Source: Mycobacterium sp. AT1
Lineage (GTDB): Bacteria; Actinomycetota; Actinomycetes; Mycobacteriales; Mycobacteriaceae
NCBI RefSeq assembly: GCF_002043095.1
Contig: NZ_MVOC01000002.1
Coordinates: forward strand, 124,001-188,000
Length of the DNA stretch: 64,000 bases
Direction of reading: 5' to 3'
Of this stretch, positions 26,059 to 34,526 are shown piece by piece (position 1 is the stretch's first letter; each line of letters starts with the position of its first letter). The position numbers were made by a program, and so were the translations under genes. The notes under the pieces were generated by a model that was not told the DNA's origin, made no database searches, and saw only the letters and a list, made by a program, of their open reading frames with translations.

Positions 26059-26919
26059 ATGATGCCCTCTTCGTACACGGTGAAATTCACGTGTCCCGAC
26101 AAACCCGGAATCGTCAGCCGGGTCACGGCTGCGCTGGTCCGCATCGGGGCGAACATCCTCGACGCCCAACAGTTCAACGACACGCTCAATCATCAGTTCT
26201 TTTGCCGCATCGAGTTCGAGGTCCCGAGCGGCGTCAGCGGGACACAGGTCTCGGAGAACGTGGAGGAAAGCCTTACGCCGCTAGCCGCCCGCTGGTCGAT
26301 GACGAGCCAATCCGATCGTACGCGGGTGCTGCTGATGGCATCCAAGAGCGACCACTGTCTGGTCGACTTGTTATACCGCTGGCGCAACGGTGACCTCCCC
26401 ATGGAGGTCGTCGGTGTGGTTTCAAACCATCCAAGAGATGCGTACGCGCACATCGACTTCAGCGACATAGCGTTTCACTACCTGCCCGTGACCGCTCAGA
26501 CGAAGGGTGAGCAGGAGGCCAAACTCATTGGCATCATTGAAGAACACGGTGTTCAGCTGGTCGTCCTAGCTCGATACATGCAGATCCTGTCCGACGATCT
26601 CACCAGATATCTCGATGGTCGCTGCATCAACATTCACCACTCCTTTCTTCCGGGATTCAAGGGCGCCAAGCCCTATCACCAAGCACACGCGCGCGGCGTC
26701 AAACTCATCGGAGCCACGGCGCATTACGTCACCGCCGATCTGGACGAAGGGCCAATCATCGTTCAGGATGTGGAGCCGGTGAACCATCGGGACACCCCTG
26801 ACCGTCTCATTCGCAAGGGGCGAGACATCGAGCAGCGCGTCCTGGCCCGCGCGGTATCGCATCACCTCCACGGGCGCGTGCTCGTCAATGGCAGCACCAC
26901 CGTGGTGTTTCCCGAATGA
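26059..26919 (+). CDS. purU: Formyltetrahydrofolate deformylase
   Basis: A 286-residue PurU. The N-terminal ACT regulatory domain (TCPDKPGIVSRVTAALVRIG) is followed by the formyltransferase-type catalytic domain with YMQILSDDLTRYLDGRCINI, HHSFLPGFKGAKPYHQAHAR and the conserved Asp in TADLDEGPIIVQD. It hydrolyses 10-formyl-THF to formate and THF. Located between the two-component genes and folD, and 13 bases from the folD ATG, it is placed to recycle the C1-loaded THF produced by the demethylase. A second chromosomal purU for general metabolism would be expected elsewhere. Confidence 0.93.
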   Translation: MMPSSYTVKFTCPDKPGIVSRVTAALVRIGANILDAQQFNDTLNHQFFCRIEFEVPSGVSGTQVSENVEESLTPLAARWSMTSQSDRTRVLLMASKSDHCLVDLLYRWRNGDLPMEVVGVVSNHPRDAYAHIDFSDIAFHYLPVTAQTKGEQEAKLIGIIEEHGVQLVVLARYMQILSDDLTRYLDGRCINIHHSFLPGFKGAKPYHQAHARGVKLIGATAHYVTADLDEGPIIVQDVEPVNHRDTPDRLIRKGRDIEQRVLARAVSHHLHGRVLVNGSTTVVFPE

Positions 26920-26932
26920 CAGGTGACCGTTG

Positions 26933-27841
26933 ATGTCGTCGAACGCACGCGACACCTGGCGATTGCCGCTGTCCCAGACCTATGTTCTCGACGGGAAGTA
27001 CACTGCGAGGGCAATCAAGGACGAGTTGCGTATCCGCGTAAATGACCTGTGCAGTAGAGGTATTCGCCCCGGACTGGGCACGGTGTTGGTCGGACGGGAT
27101 CCTGGAAGCGTTTCCTATGTCAACGGCAAGCACCGAGACTGCGCAGATGTCGGCATCAAGTCGATCGCGGTGGAGTTGCCTGCCGACGCCACCGAGGCCG
27201 ACGTGCTACGCGCGGTGCACGAGTTGAACTCGAACCCCGAGTGCACCGGCTTCATCGTTCAACTCCCACTGCCCCAACCCATTCGCCGAGGTGTGATCCT
27301 CGAGGCTGTCGACCCCACGAAGGATGCAGACGGCCTTCATCCGATCAATCTGGGCAGGTTGGTGCTCGGCGAGCCAGGCATTCTGCCGTGTACCCCCCGC
27401 GGGATCGTCGAAATGCTTCGCCGGTACTGCATTCCGTTGACGGGCGCTGATGTCGTGGTCCTCGGGTGTGGGGTGACGGTCGGCCGACCGCTCGGACTCC
27501 TACTCACCCGAACTACCGAGAGCGCCACAGTCACCCTGTGCCACGAGGAAACCAAGGATGTCGAGGCTCACATTTCTCGCGCCGACATCGTCATCGCAGC
27601 AGCGGGTTCCGCGTCACTGGTCCGGGCGCAGGACCTGCGACCCGGTGCCGTCGTCCTCGACGTGGGCATCACGCGAACTGAAGCCGGTTTGGTCGGCGAC
27701 GTCGCAGCGGACGTCGTCGGTACCGCTGGCTGGCTTGCGCCAATGCCAGGGGGAATCGGACCCATGACTCGCGCGATGCTCCTCACCAACATCGTCGAGG
27801 CTGCCGAACAGCCGAACCATGCCGGCGCCGTTGCGTCCTAG
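26933..27841 (+). CDS. folD: Bifunctional methylene-THF dehydrogenase/cyclohydrolase
   Basis: About 302 residues. The catalytic Lys is in [15 protein letters not shown], folate-site residues in [12 protein letters not shown] and [13 protein letters not shown], and the NADP motif in [20 protein letters not shown]. It converts 5,10-methylene-THF to 10-formyl-THF, feeding PurU. Note that a LigM-type enzyme yields 5-methyl-THF, so a MetF-type reductase acting in reverse, not present here, would be needed to link the steps. The ATG at 26933 follows AGGTG by seven bases; the annotated-looking TTG at 26930 is a weaker choice. Confidence 0.93.
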   Translation: MSSNARDTWRLPLSQTYVLDGKYTARAIKDELRIRVNDLCSRGIRPGLGTVLVGRDPGSVSYVNGKHRDCADVGIKSIAVELPADATEADVLRAVHELNSNPECTGFIVQLPLPQPIRRGVILEAVDPTKDADGLHPINLGRLVLGEPGILPCTPRGIVEMLRRYCIPLTGADVVVLGCGVTVGRPLGLLLTRTTESATVTLCHEETKDVEAHISRADIVIAAAGSASLVRAQDLRPGAVVLDVGITRTEAGLVGDVAADVVGTAGWLAPMPGGIGPMTRAMLLTNIVEAAEQPNHAGAVAS

Positions 27842-28340
27842 TGGCGACCCACTGATCTGTGCCTTCACATCAGTCTGCCGCTGGAGCGCGGCGATACCGC
27901 GTGCGAGATCTGCGAATGCATGGTCACACCTCTGGGTCGGCACCGGGAGGGTTGGCTGGACAGAAACCTGACGCGGCTGCGCTACGGGAAGGCCATTGAG
28001 GCGGCCATACGCGCACGTTGGAGCACTGTGGCGCCCAGCACTTTTCGCATCGGCAACGCCCCGCTGATCACCGAGAGCAGGACGTCGCCGGGCAGCCCGC
28101 TGCAATACCGGGCCGGGTCCGCCTACGTCGACGGGATCCTGGCCGACGGCGAGATGTTGCGATTGTGCCGCCGGAACCCGACCCGCCGACGAACTAACGA
28201 CCGTGCCCAGTAGTTAACGGCGTTCGCGCCATGCGCCGCGGTCCGCTACTGCTGGCCGTCGGCCAGGTGGAACAGGATCGCCAAGCCGATGAGGACGTCA
28301 CGTTGTTTGGTCTTCGCGGGGTAGTTCGACACAGGGCGGC
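27842..28340. other. Gene-poor spacer after folD
   Basis: About 500 bases without a recognised gene. A plus-strand frame at 27920-28213 (ending NPTRRRTNDRAQ) has coding-like stretches such as AGSAYVDGILADGEML but no family I know and no ribosome site. It may be a decayed remnant. No repeat, tRNA or strong stem-loop was seen. Confidence 0.3.
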
Positions 28341-28553
28341 TCAAAACGGCAAGTCGACGTAACCGTTGGTGGTGTCGATCTCGTCGTGATTCGACGTTTG
28401 CAGTCCCACCGGCTGCTCCGCCTGGGGGTTGGTGCCGAAGGGCAGCAGGGGACTCGTGTCGGCGCCAGCAATCGGTGCAAGGGCGATCGCAGCCCCTGCT
28501 ACGGCTACGGCTAGACCTGGGACGATGCGGGTGATGGCGGCGATGATCTTCAT
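28341..28553 (-). CDS. Small secreted protein of unknown function
   Basis: A 70-residue protein. Residues 1-32 form a clear Sec signal (MKIIAAITRIVPGLAVAVAG, then cleavage near the ADT that follows), leaving a mature chain of about 40 residues rich in Pro, Asn and Gln and ending GYVDLPF. GGAGCC lies about seven bases before the ATG. Similar tiny exported proteins are common and uncharacterised in mycobacteria. No cysteines, so no disulfide. No operon partner is adjacent. Confidence 0.6.
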   Translation of the reverse strand: MKIIAAITRIVPGLAVAVAGAAIALAPIAGADTSPLLPFGTNPQAEQPVGLQTSNHDEIDTTNGYVDLPF

Positions 28554-29037
28554 GGGAAGGCTCCACTCTGTCGTTCAGTGTTGGTTGCTGACCTCCACCG
28601 TGACAGCCGAAGACGATGATCGATTGGTCCCTTTCTGAGGATTTGTTGAAGTGCCGCGCCGCCGATTTACGACCCACCTCACGGGGATCGGCGCGGTGCA
28701 TCATGGGGTGAAGAATGACCCGACGGGCGCATCGAGGTCGTCGCCAGCTCTCGGGGCGAGGGCTCCGAAGTTCACGCGGGCGAGTCTGCGCCGTGGCCGC
28801 CGTGGCCCGGAGCTGACGCCTCAGCCAATGGGTCTCCCGATCGGGCAGGTCGAGCGTCGGCAGCAGATGCGGGCGGAGCCGGCACACGAGATGTGCACGC
28901 CCGTCGCCAATCTCGACGTCAACCTGGGGCGATGAAGGACAGGCGTTGCCAAGGGACTGGCCGAAGGGCACGACGTCGTCGTCGACGAGCGCAACCGCGA
29001 TGGCGGCGGCACTGGCGGTGGTGACGCCCCGGCGAGC
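28554..29037. other. Gene-poor spacer
   Basis: About 480 bases. A minus-strand frame (28600-29000 region) encodes PSSPQVDVEIGDGRAHLVCR in a coding-like manner but lacks a convincing start, ribosome site or known family, and continues through the secreted-protein gene in another frame. Could be a degraded gene. No clear repeat or RNA was found. Confidence 0.25.
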
Positions 29038-29547
29038 CTACGAGAGCGGCTTCGGGGTGAAGGTCATGACGGGAATCGACCTGGCCTTGGCGCCCGCGAC
29101 CTCTTCATACTTGGCATATGGACCTGGTGCAGCTTTCGCTAGTCCAAAGATGCGGTCGCGTTCTTCGCCATAGATCTCTTCAGCCACGAACTGACCCCTG
29201 ATCCCACGGCCAAACAGTTCGACGACCGGGTTCTCCTTGACATTGTAGTACCAGGCGGGATTGCGGGATGATCCAAAATTGCTGGCTATCAACACGACTC
29301 GGCCTTGCTCGGTAAAGTACACCAGCGCACTGGTGCGAGCGATGCCCGATTTGGCGCCAACGTGGGTCAAGAGCAGAGCAGGAAAGGGCCATACGCACGA
29401 ACACCTTCCGCCGCTGAGCCGTATGAGCGTCGGGTCGATCCGAGCGCCGAGGCCTCGGACGAAGCGAGTGCCAAGCGGCGTGACAGCGAACCGGGCAACA
29501 GCGCGATGCGTGAGTGAATTGCTAAGGCCGGAATCGGGGATCGACAT
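29038..29547 (-). CDS. Deazaflavin (F420)-dependent nitroreductase-like protein
   Basis: A 169-residue Ddn-family protein. The start is the ATG at 29547 with GGAGG five bases upstream, not the longer frame. Characteristic parts are ALLLTHVGAKSGIARTSALV (the T-xG-RKSG-type strand contacting F420), LIASNFGSSRNPAWYYNVKE (SNxG..xxPxWYxNL signature) and NPVVELFGRGIRGQFVAEEI. Ddn-type proteins reduce quinones, nitroimidazoles or aflatoxins with F420H2. It supports a mycobacterial-type host, since F420 is needed. It diverges from the ComA-like gene. Confidence 0.88.
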   Translation of the reverse strand: MSIPDSGLSNSLTHRAVARFAVTPLGTRFVRGLGARIDPTLIRLSGGRCSCVWPFPALLLTHVGAKSGIARTSALVYFTEQGRVVLIASNFGSSRNPAWYYNVKENPVVELFGRGIRGQFVAEEIYGEERDRIFGLAKAAPGPYAKYEEVAGAKARSIPVMTFTPKPLS

Positions 29548-29738
29548 GTGCACCTCCATGAGTAGTTGACTCTGGAAACGTCGTCCAGTCCCGGTTCGTT
29601 TCAATCCTTGGCGACTTCGCAGGTACGTGACAGCCCGCAATCAGCTCGGTCACGCCCGGGCGGATCCTTGGCGAGCTGGGCCCCAAACTCGGCAAGCTCG
29701 CCCCGATTCCGCATGCGAGTGTTTCGTCTGGCGTAACG

Positions 29739-29763
29739 GTTTTTCAATACCATGGTTGAAAAC
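29739..29763. promoter_or_regulatory. Inverted repeat upstream of ComA-like gene
   Basis: GTTTTTCAA (29739-29747) and TTGAAAAC (29756-29763) form an almost perfect inverted repeat with an 8-base spacer, 65 bases before the preferred GTG. IclR-type operators often have this TTTTCAA/TTGAAAA look, and an IclR gene lies at 32051. Confidence 0.5.
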
Positions 29764-29828
29764 TAACCTCCGGATCGAGAGCTTCCGTGTTCGCGGAGGC
29801 GTTAGTCCAGTCGAAGGTGGATCAAGCA

Positions 29829-30662
29829 GTGACGTACGAAGATTCCGAACTCGCGTTCAGCCAGGTCGTCCCAATCAGCATGCCGGCTCCCAAACCACGG
29901 GACATCGGCCTCACCGAGGTCCGCACCGCTGCCAGGTCCCTCGAGGATGTTCGCGGTTATGTCGAGACACTCGGTCCCTATCTGGACAGCGTGAAGTGGA
30001 CGGCGGGAACTCAGCGACTACTCACGCGTGGACGGGTGCGGGAGATCAACCAGTATTTGCACAGTCATGCCATCGAAGTCTCCTCCGGCGGCCTCATCGA
30101 ATCCGTCATGCCGTTCGGCGTCGAGGCCGTCCGCCGGTTCATCGACGAGTCCAGTGATCTCGGCTTCGACATCATCGAGATCTCCTCTGCGGGTGTGGCG
30201 ATCTCCGTCGACGACAAATGCCGAATCGTCAAGGCCGTCCTCGACGCCGGGCTCAAGCCCAAACCCGAGGTCACGGCCTGGGCACCCGGCGATCGTGGCG
30301 CCGTCAGTGTCGACAAGGCGGTGCACGAGGCCGAATCAGTGCTGGCCGCAGGGGCATGGAAGGTGATGATCGAGGAGGACGGCATCTTCAGCACGGCCAA
30401 CTCGGGCAATGCCTCCGACACCTGGAATCGCGATCTGGTGTGGCGGTTGGCCGCTCGCATCCCGCAACAGTCTCTGTTCTGGGAAGCCAGCTCAGTGGAG
30501 ATCGCGTTGTGGTTGATCAACGCCTTCGGGCCGGACGTCAACTTGTTCAGCGGCGACGAACACCTCGGTTACATCGCATCGTTTCGGGCCGGTGCGTTCG
30601 TCACCCACACCGCCGCGATGCGCCCTGACGCGTCACGAGGCCGTGTCGAGAGCACGGCATAG
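29829..30662 (+). CDS. ComA (phosphosulfolactate synthase)-like TIM-barrel protein
   Basis: About 277 residues from a GTG at 29829 (AAGGTGG eight bases upstream; GTG 29787 is the alternative). The fold runs parallel to archaeal ComA: LGPYLDSVKWTAGTQ, HAIEVSSGGLIES, LGFDIIEISSAGVAIS, then AGAWKVMIEEDGIF, LFWEASSVEIALWLINAFG and NLFSGDEHLGY. ComA adds sulfite to phosphoenolpyruvate in coenzyme M synthesis. The EGRESG-like active-site segment of ComA reads EEDGIF here, so another reaction is likely. No other coenzyme M genes are seen. It is four bases before the next hydrolase gene, in one operon with it and the IclR gene. Confidence 0.75.
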   Translation: MTYEDSELAFSQVVPISMPAPKPRDIGLTEVRTAARSLEDVRGYVETLGPYLDSVKWTAGTQRLLTRGRVREINQYLHSHAIEVSSGGLIESVMPFGVEAVRRFIDESSDLGFDIIEISSAGVAISVDDKCRIVKAVLDAGLKPKPEVTAWAPGDRGAVSVDKAVHEAESVLAAGAWKVMIEEDGIFSTANSGNASDTWNRDLVWRLAARIPQQSLFWEASSVEIALWLINAFGPDVNLFSGDEHLGYIASFRAGAFVTHTAAMRPDASRGRVESTA

Positions 30663-30665
30663 GAA

Positions 30666-32054
30666 GTGGTTACGACACGTCGGCCAGGACAGAGGTCCAC
30701 GCCGCCCGAGATCGAAGGGCCGATGACCGGAGGCCGCCATGGCTGGCCGTTCGGCGCGTGCGTCGACGATCTGCAGAAGTTCGGATATACCGAGGAGGAA
30801 TACTTCCTGTCGGGCAACGCAGTCCGCTATCGCCCGACGTCTGCTCTGACTTTCGATGGACGATGGTCGGTTCGCGCAGACAGTGCTGCGCCGTTTCGGA
30901 CCCGGGTGCTGGTGCGCCGCCCCCTTGACCCGAGTCGGTTCTCGGGTCTGGTCGTGGTCGAGTGGGCCAACGTGTCCGCAGGATATGAGATCAGCTTCGC
31001 GGTGCCGCCGAGCCTCTACTCCGGCCATGCCTACGTCGCGGTCTCGACGCAACCGCACGGCGTTCATGGATTCCCCTCCCGCCCAGAGGGTCTCACCGCC
31101 TGGGATCCGCCACGCTACGGCCGGTTGTTGGTATCCGACGATGCCGTCGGCTACGACATCTTCACCCAAGCCGCAAGGCTTCTTCGTGCCCCTGACGGCT
31201 CGCCGTTGCTGGGTGGGCTGCGGGCTCGGCAGCTCATCGGTGTCGGAGCGTCTCAATCCGGCACGCGGATTCTCGCTTACCTCAACGCAGTCCAGCCAAT
31301 TGAACAGGTTTTCGACGCGTTCATGCCGCTGATTTGTGCGGGCAGAAGCGCCGACTTCGAGCCCGAGGCGGCCCACCCGGACACCGGCGCCGGCGCTCGT
31401 GGACACAGCCGGGCCGTACCGGTTCGCGTTCGCGATGACGTCAGCACTCGCACGCTGGTGCTCAACACCGAAACCGAGGCAGCCGAGTACGCGCCCCTAC
31501 GCCAGCCCGACTCCGACGTGATCTGTTCCTGGGAAGTCGCCGGCGCTTCCCACGGCCCGGCACCGCAGTTGGAGGCAGTGAACGCCATCGTCACTCGCGA
31601 TGGGCTCACTCCGCCGCGCTGGTCCGCCGGCAGGCCAAGCGAGGTCCCGTGGTTGCCCACCTTCGACGCCGCCGTCGGCCACGTTCACCGGTGGATCACC
31701 GACGGACTCGCCCCACCGACTCAACCCCCGCTGGCGGTCCGCACAGATGTAACCCTCCTTCGCGACGAGTACGGCAACGCACGCGGCGGCATTCGCCTGC
31801 CCGAGCTCGAAGTTCCTACCGCGACCTACCGGGGATCGGACACCGGCGCCGAACTGGCAGGTAGCACCACGCCATTCACGGCGGACACTTTGACCCAGCT
31901 CTACCCCACCCACCGCCACTACGTGGAAAAGGTGCGGGCTGCCGCAGCCGCGGCAATGGACGCAGGGGTGATCCTGCCCCGGCGGGCCGAGGAGTACGTG
32001 CGGCAGGCCGAGCGCGCCCCGATACCGCCCGGTGCCGATACGTTGTCCCGGTGA
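30666..32054 (+). CDS. Alpha/beta hydrolase-domain protein, copy A
   Basis: A 462-residue protein of the large, uncharacterised 'alpha/beta hydrolase domain' family. The N-terminus carries the family-like IEGPMTGGRHGWPFGAC and GYTEEEYFLSGNA, which is why the upstream GTG at 30666 is preferred over the ATG at 30723. Later come VVVEWANVSAGYE, GVGASQSGTRILAYLNAV (likely nucleophile Ser), AGASHGPAPQLEAV and RDEYGNARGGIRLPELEVPT. The function is unknown; members occur in aromatic and terpenoid catabolic clusters. It follows the ComA-like gene by three bases and overlaps the IclR start by GTGA, so all three form one unit. A paralogue is at 32983. Confidence 0.82.
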   Translation: MVTTRRPGQRSTPPEIEGPMTGGRHGWPFGACVDDLQKFGYTEEEYFLSGNAVRYRPTSALTFDGRWSVRADSAAPFRTRVLVRRPLDPSRFSGLVVVEWANVSAGYEISFAVPPSLYSGHAYVAVSTQPHGVHGFPSRPEGLTAWDPPRYGRLLVSDDAVGYDIFTQAARLLRAPDGSPLLGGLRARQLIGVGASQSGTRILAYLNAVQPIEQVFDAFMPLICAGRSADFEPEAAHPDTGAGARGHSRAVPVRVRDDVSTRTLVLNTETEAAEYAPLRQPDSDVICSWEVAGASHGPAPQLEAVNAIVTRDGLTPPRWSAGRPSEVPWLPTFDAAVGHVHRWITDGLAPPTQPPLAVRTDVTLLRDEYGNARGGIRLPELEVPTATYRGSDTGAELAGSTTPFTADTLTQLYPTHRHYVEKVRAAAAAAMDAGVILPRRAEEYVRQAERAPIPPGADTLSR

Positions 32055-32881
32055 CCGATACGGCCGGCGCACCGAGGCGCCCAACCAGTGACTATCACGT
32101 AACCGCGCTGGCCCGAGGGTTGGCAGTGCTCGACACTTTCGGTCCAGATCGTCGTGAGTTGAGTCTGCGGGAGCTGGCTGACGCCGCAGGCGTGACCCCC
32201 GCCAGTGCCTTTCGCATCGGCTTTACCCTGGTGGAGGCAGGTTATCTGATCCGCAACACGGCGACGAAGGGCTACCGGCTCGGCCCGCGCACGTTGTCCC
32301 TCGGTTTACAGACGTTGTCGGCGATGACCCTGCCTGAACTCGCCGAGCCGTATCTGACCGAACTGCGTGACACGACCGACGAGACGATCAAGATGGCCGT
32401 CCCGGCCCAAGGCGATGTGGTGATCGTCGCCCGGTTGGCGTCACTGTCGCACCCGACGACGGGGTCCTACATCGGAGCGCGGACGCCTGCGCCCATCTCG
32501 TCGCTGGGACGGGCGGTGTTGGCATGGGAGGAGCGGTCGACGATCGACGCCGTGCTCAAGGCAACGAAGGCGCACCGTCTGACGCCCCGGGCTTTGCCGA
32601 AAAGTGCTCTGCGGCTGGAGTTGAAGGCCACCAGGGCGCGCGGATACGCGCTGAACGATCAAGGCACGACCATGGAGCATCGTTCGGCCGGTGCGCCGAT
32701 ACTGAGTTCTGAGGGACATCCGATCGGGTCGATCAACATCTCGGTGTCCGTCCAGCGCGTCACTCTGGCGGAGTTGGAACGACGCCTGGTCCCCCATCTG
32801 GTTGGGACTGCGGCGGCGATCAGTGCGCTGGTGCCTCCGGGCATCGAGGGTGCGGGACGCCTCCATCCACACCCTAATTAG
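32051..32881 (+). CDS. IclR-family transcriptional regulator
   Basis: A 276-residue regulator: N-terminal wHTH with ALARGLAVLDTFGPDRRELS and LRELADAAGVTPASAFRIGF, and an effector domain with SSLGRAVLAWEE and the GAPILSSEGHPIGSINISV segment. Its GTG overlaps the stop of hydrolase copy A. Two inverted repeats, one before the ComA-like gene (29739) and one before hydrolase copy B (32899), share a TTTTTCAA/TTTTGCA core; this protein is the natural candidate binder. Many IclR proteins both repress themselves and act on adjacent catabolic genes. Confidence 0.88.
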   Translation: MTDTAGAPRRPTSDYHVTALARGLAVLDTFGPDRRELSLRELADAAGVTPASAFRIGFTLVEAGYLIRNTATKGYRLGPRTLSLGLQTLSAMTLPELAEPYLTELRDTTDETIKMAVPAQGDVVIVARLASLSHPTTGSYIGARTPAPISSLGRAVLAWEERSTIDAVLKATKAHRLTPRALPKSALRLELKATRARGYALNDQGTTMEHRSAGAPILSSEGHPIGSINISVSVQRVTLAELERRLVPHLVGTAAAISALVPPGIEGAGRLHPHPN

Positions 32882-32898
32882 GATGTGCCCCATTTCGC

Positions 32899-32919
32899 GA
32901 TGCGAAACGGTTTTGCATC
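32899..32919. promoter_or_regulatory. 21-bp inverted repeat upstream of hydrolase copy B
   Basis: GATGCGAAAC (32899-32908) and GTTTTGCATC (32910-32919) around one central base: 9 of 10 arm positions pair. A second small pair, ATACC/GGTAT, follows at 32931-32949. It lies about 64 bases before the start of the next gene and resembles the AACGGTTTT element seen at 29735. Confidence 0.6.
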
Positions 32920-32982
32920 TGTCCCGACGGATACCTAAATGGTTGGTATGAACAACAACTCGCTTCGCGCCAGGAACTCCAC

Positions 32983-34347
32983 ATGGTGACCAATGCCACC
33001 GTCTCGCCAATGCCGGGACGATGCCCCACCCCTCAGCTCGATTTCGACCTCGACCTCGTGGGATATTCGGAGGCCGAATTCGCGCTGACTGGCGAGGCGG
33101 AATCCTTTGCTCTCGAAGGGGAGCGAACATTTGACGGGCAGTGGAACGCCCGGGTAGCCGATTCGGCCTCGTTCGTGACACGTGTCATCGTGCGGCGGCC
33201 GAGCGACCTGCAGCGCTGGAGCGGCCGCGCCGTCGTCGAATGGCTCAATGTGTCCGGCGGCCGGGATCTCCATCCCGACTGGACGTTCATGCACCGTCAG
33301 ATCATCCGCAACGGTGATGTCTGGGTGGGCGTCTCGGCCCAGAAGGTCGGCATCGACGGCGGCGGCATCGTCGACGGCCCGAATCTGAAGAAGGCAGACC
33401 CGCAGCGTTATGCTGCTCTGCTGCACCCAGGAGACGCCTGGTCATTTGACATCTTCAGCCACGCGGGACGGGTGTTGCGTAGCGGCGAGGTCCCCGGTAT
33501 CCCGGCGCCGACGCTGCTGATCGCAACTGGCCACTCGCAGTCGTCGGCGTTCTTGAGCTCGTACATCAACGCGGTCGACCCGATAGCGGCCGTGTTCGAC
33601 GGATACCTCGTACACGGATGGGCAGGGGCCGGCCCCCGACTCGACGGCTACTTCGTCGGAGGCAAAGGCACCGACCACGACGTCGCCCGACGTAACCTCG
33701 TCGCGAATCCGGCGCTTATCCGCAGCGACGCAAGGGTTCCGGTTCTGCTCCTGCAGTCCGAGACCGATGTCGACCTGACACCGCCGGAGCGCACCAGCGA
33801 ACCAGACCGCGATCGACTCCGGGTCTGGGAAGTCCCCGGGACCGCACACGGCGACAGCTATCTGTTCGGCGGCGACCGCGACAGTGGGCTGCTGACGCCA
33901 CCGCAGTTGGCCGACCTGTTCACCAGCACACTCGAACTCGGGACACGGCCGATCAACACCTCGCCCGCGCACCGCTACGTGGCCGCCGCGGCGCTGGAGC
34001 ACCTGACCAAATGGGCGGCGGGCGAACCGCCGGCACCACGTGCGCCGCGGATCACCCGGCCGTTCGTTGATGACGAACACGGCATGGCGCGAGGCGGGAT
34101 CCGTACCCCATGGGTCGACGTGCCGACTGCGGCACTGACGGGCCGGGGCAACGGTCCGTTTGGCGGCGCAACTCCTTTCGACGACGACACGCTGCGCCGG
34201 CTGTACCCAGGCGGCTCGCGTGACTATCTGGACGCCTTCACGAAGGCACTCGACAGGACCATCGACGCCGGCTTCCTACTCGCTGACGACCGCCGGGAAA
34301 TCCTCGGCGTGGCCGCCGCAGCGTTGCCAGGTTCGATGATCGACTGA
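32983..34347 (+). CDS. Alpha/beta hydrolase-domain protein, copy B
   Basis: A 454-residue paralogue of the protein at 30666. Shared landmarks: GYSEAEFALTGEAESF, TFDGQWNARVADSASFVTRV, RRPSDLQRWSGRAVVEWLNV, TGHSQSSAFLSSYINAVDPI (nucleophile region), VPGTAHGDSYLF and FVDDEHGMARGGIRTPWVDV. AGGA lies eight bases before the ATG. Both copies share TFDGxW and VVEW landmarks, and both keep a Ser in the (G/A)xSQS motif, so both may be active. With its own promoter repeat, it is probably an IclR-controlled target. Substrate unknown. Confidence 0.82.
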   Translation: MVTNATVSPMPGRCPTPQLDFDLDLVGYSEAEFALTGEAESFALEGERTFDGQWNARVADSASFVTRVIVRRPSDLQRWSGRAVVEWLNVSGGRDLHPDWTFMHRQIIRNGDVWVGVSAQKVGIDGGGIVDGPNLKKADPQRYAALLHPGDAWSFDIFSHAGRVLRSGEVPGIPAPTLLIATGHSQSSAFLSSYINAVDPIAAVFDGYLVHGWAGAGPRLDGYFVGGKGTDHDVARRNLVANPALIRSDARVPVLLLQSETDVDLTPPERTSEPDRDRLRVWEVPGTAHGDSYLFGGDRDSGLLTPPQLADLFTSTLELGTRPINTSPAHRYVAAAALEHLTKWAAGEPPAPRAPRITRPFVDDEHGMARGGIRTPWVDVPTAALTGRGNGPFGGATPFDDDTLRRLYPGGSRDYLDAFTKALDRTIDAGFLLADDRREILGVAAAALPGSMID

Positions 34348-34404
34348 ACCGTCGGATACGCACACCGGATCCCCCGGGTTCCCAGATCGGGTGGACTCGT
34401 CAGT

Positions 34405-34451
34405 CCTACCGCAATACAACGAGTTTCGGCCCGAGGATCGGTTGCGGTAGG
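34405..34451. terminator. Stem-loop between convergent genes
   Basis: CCTACCGCAA (34405-34414) pairs perfectly with TTGCGGTAGG (34442-34451), loop 27 bases. It lies between hydrolase copy B and the convergent SDR, and can serve both directions. There is no T-run. Confidence 0.6.
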
Positions 34452-34526
34452 GCGCCTCGCCGGTCGCCGGGGTTGGTGTCAGTGCTGGCATCTGGGTAGG
34501 CCTCATTGTCGAGCCAGTGTGGCGAT

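Noticed and set aside
27920..28213. 97-codon plus-strand ORF
   Set aside because: No ribosome site, no recognisable family, basic low-complexity C-terminus. Kept only as a comment on the spacer.
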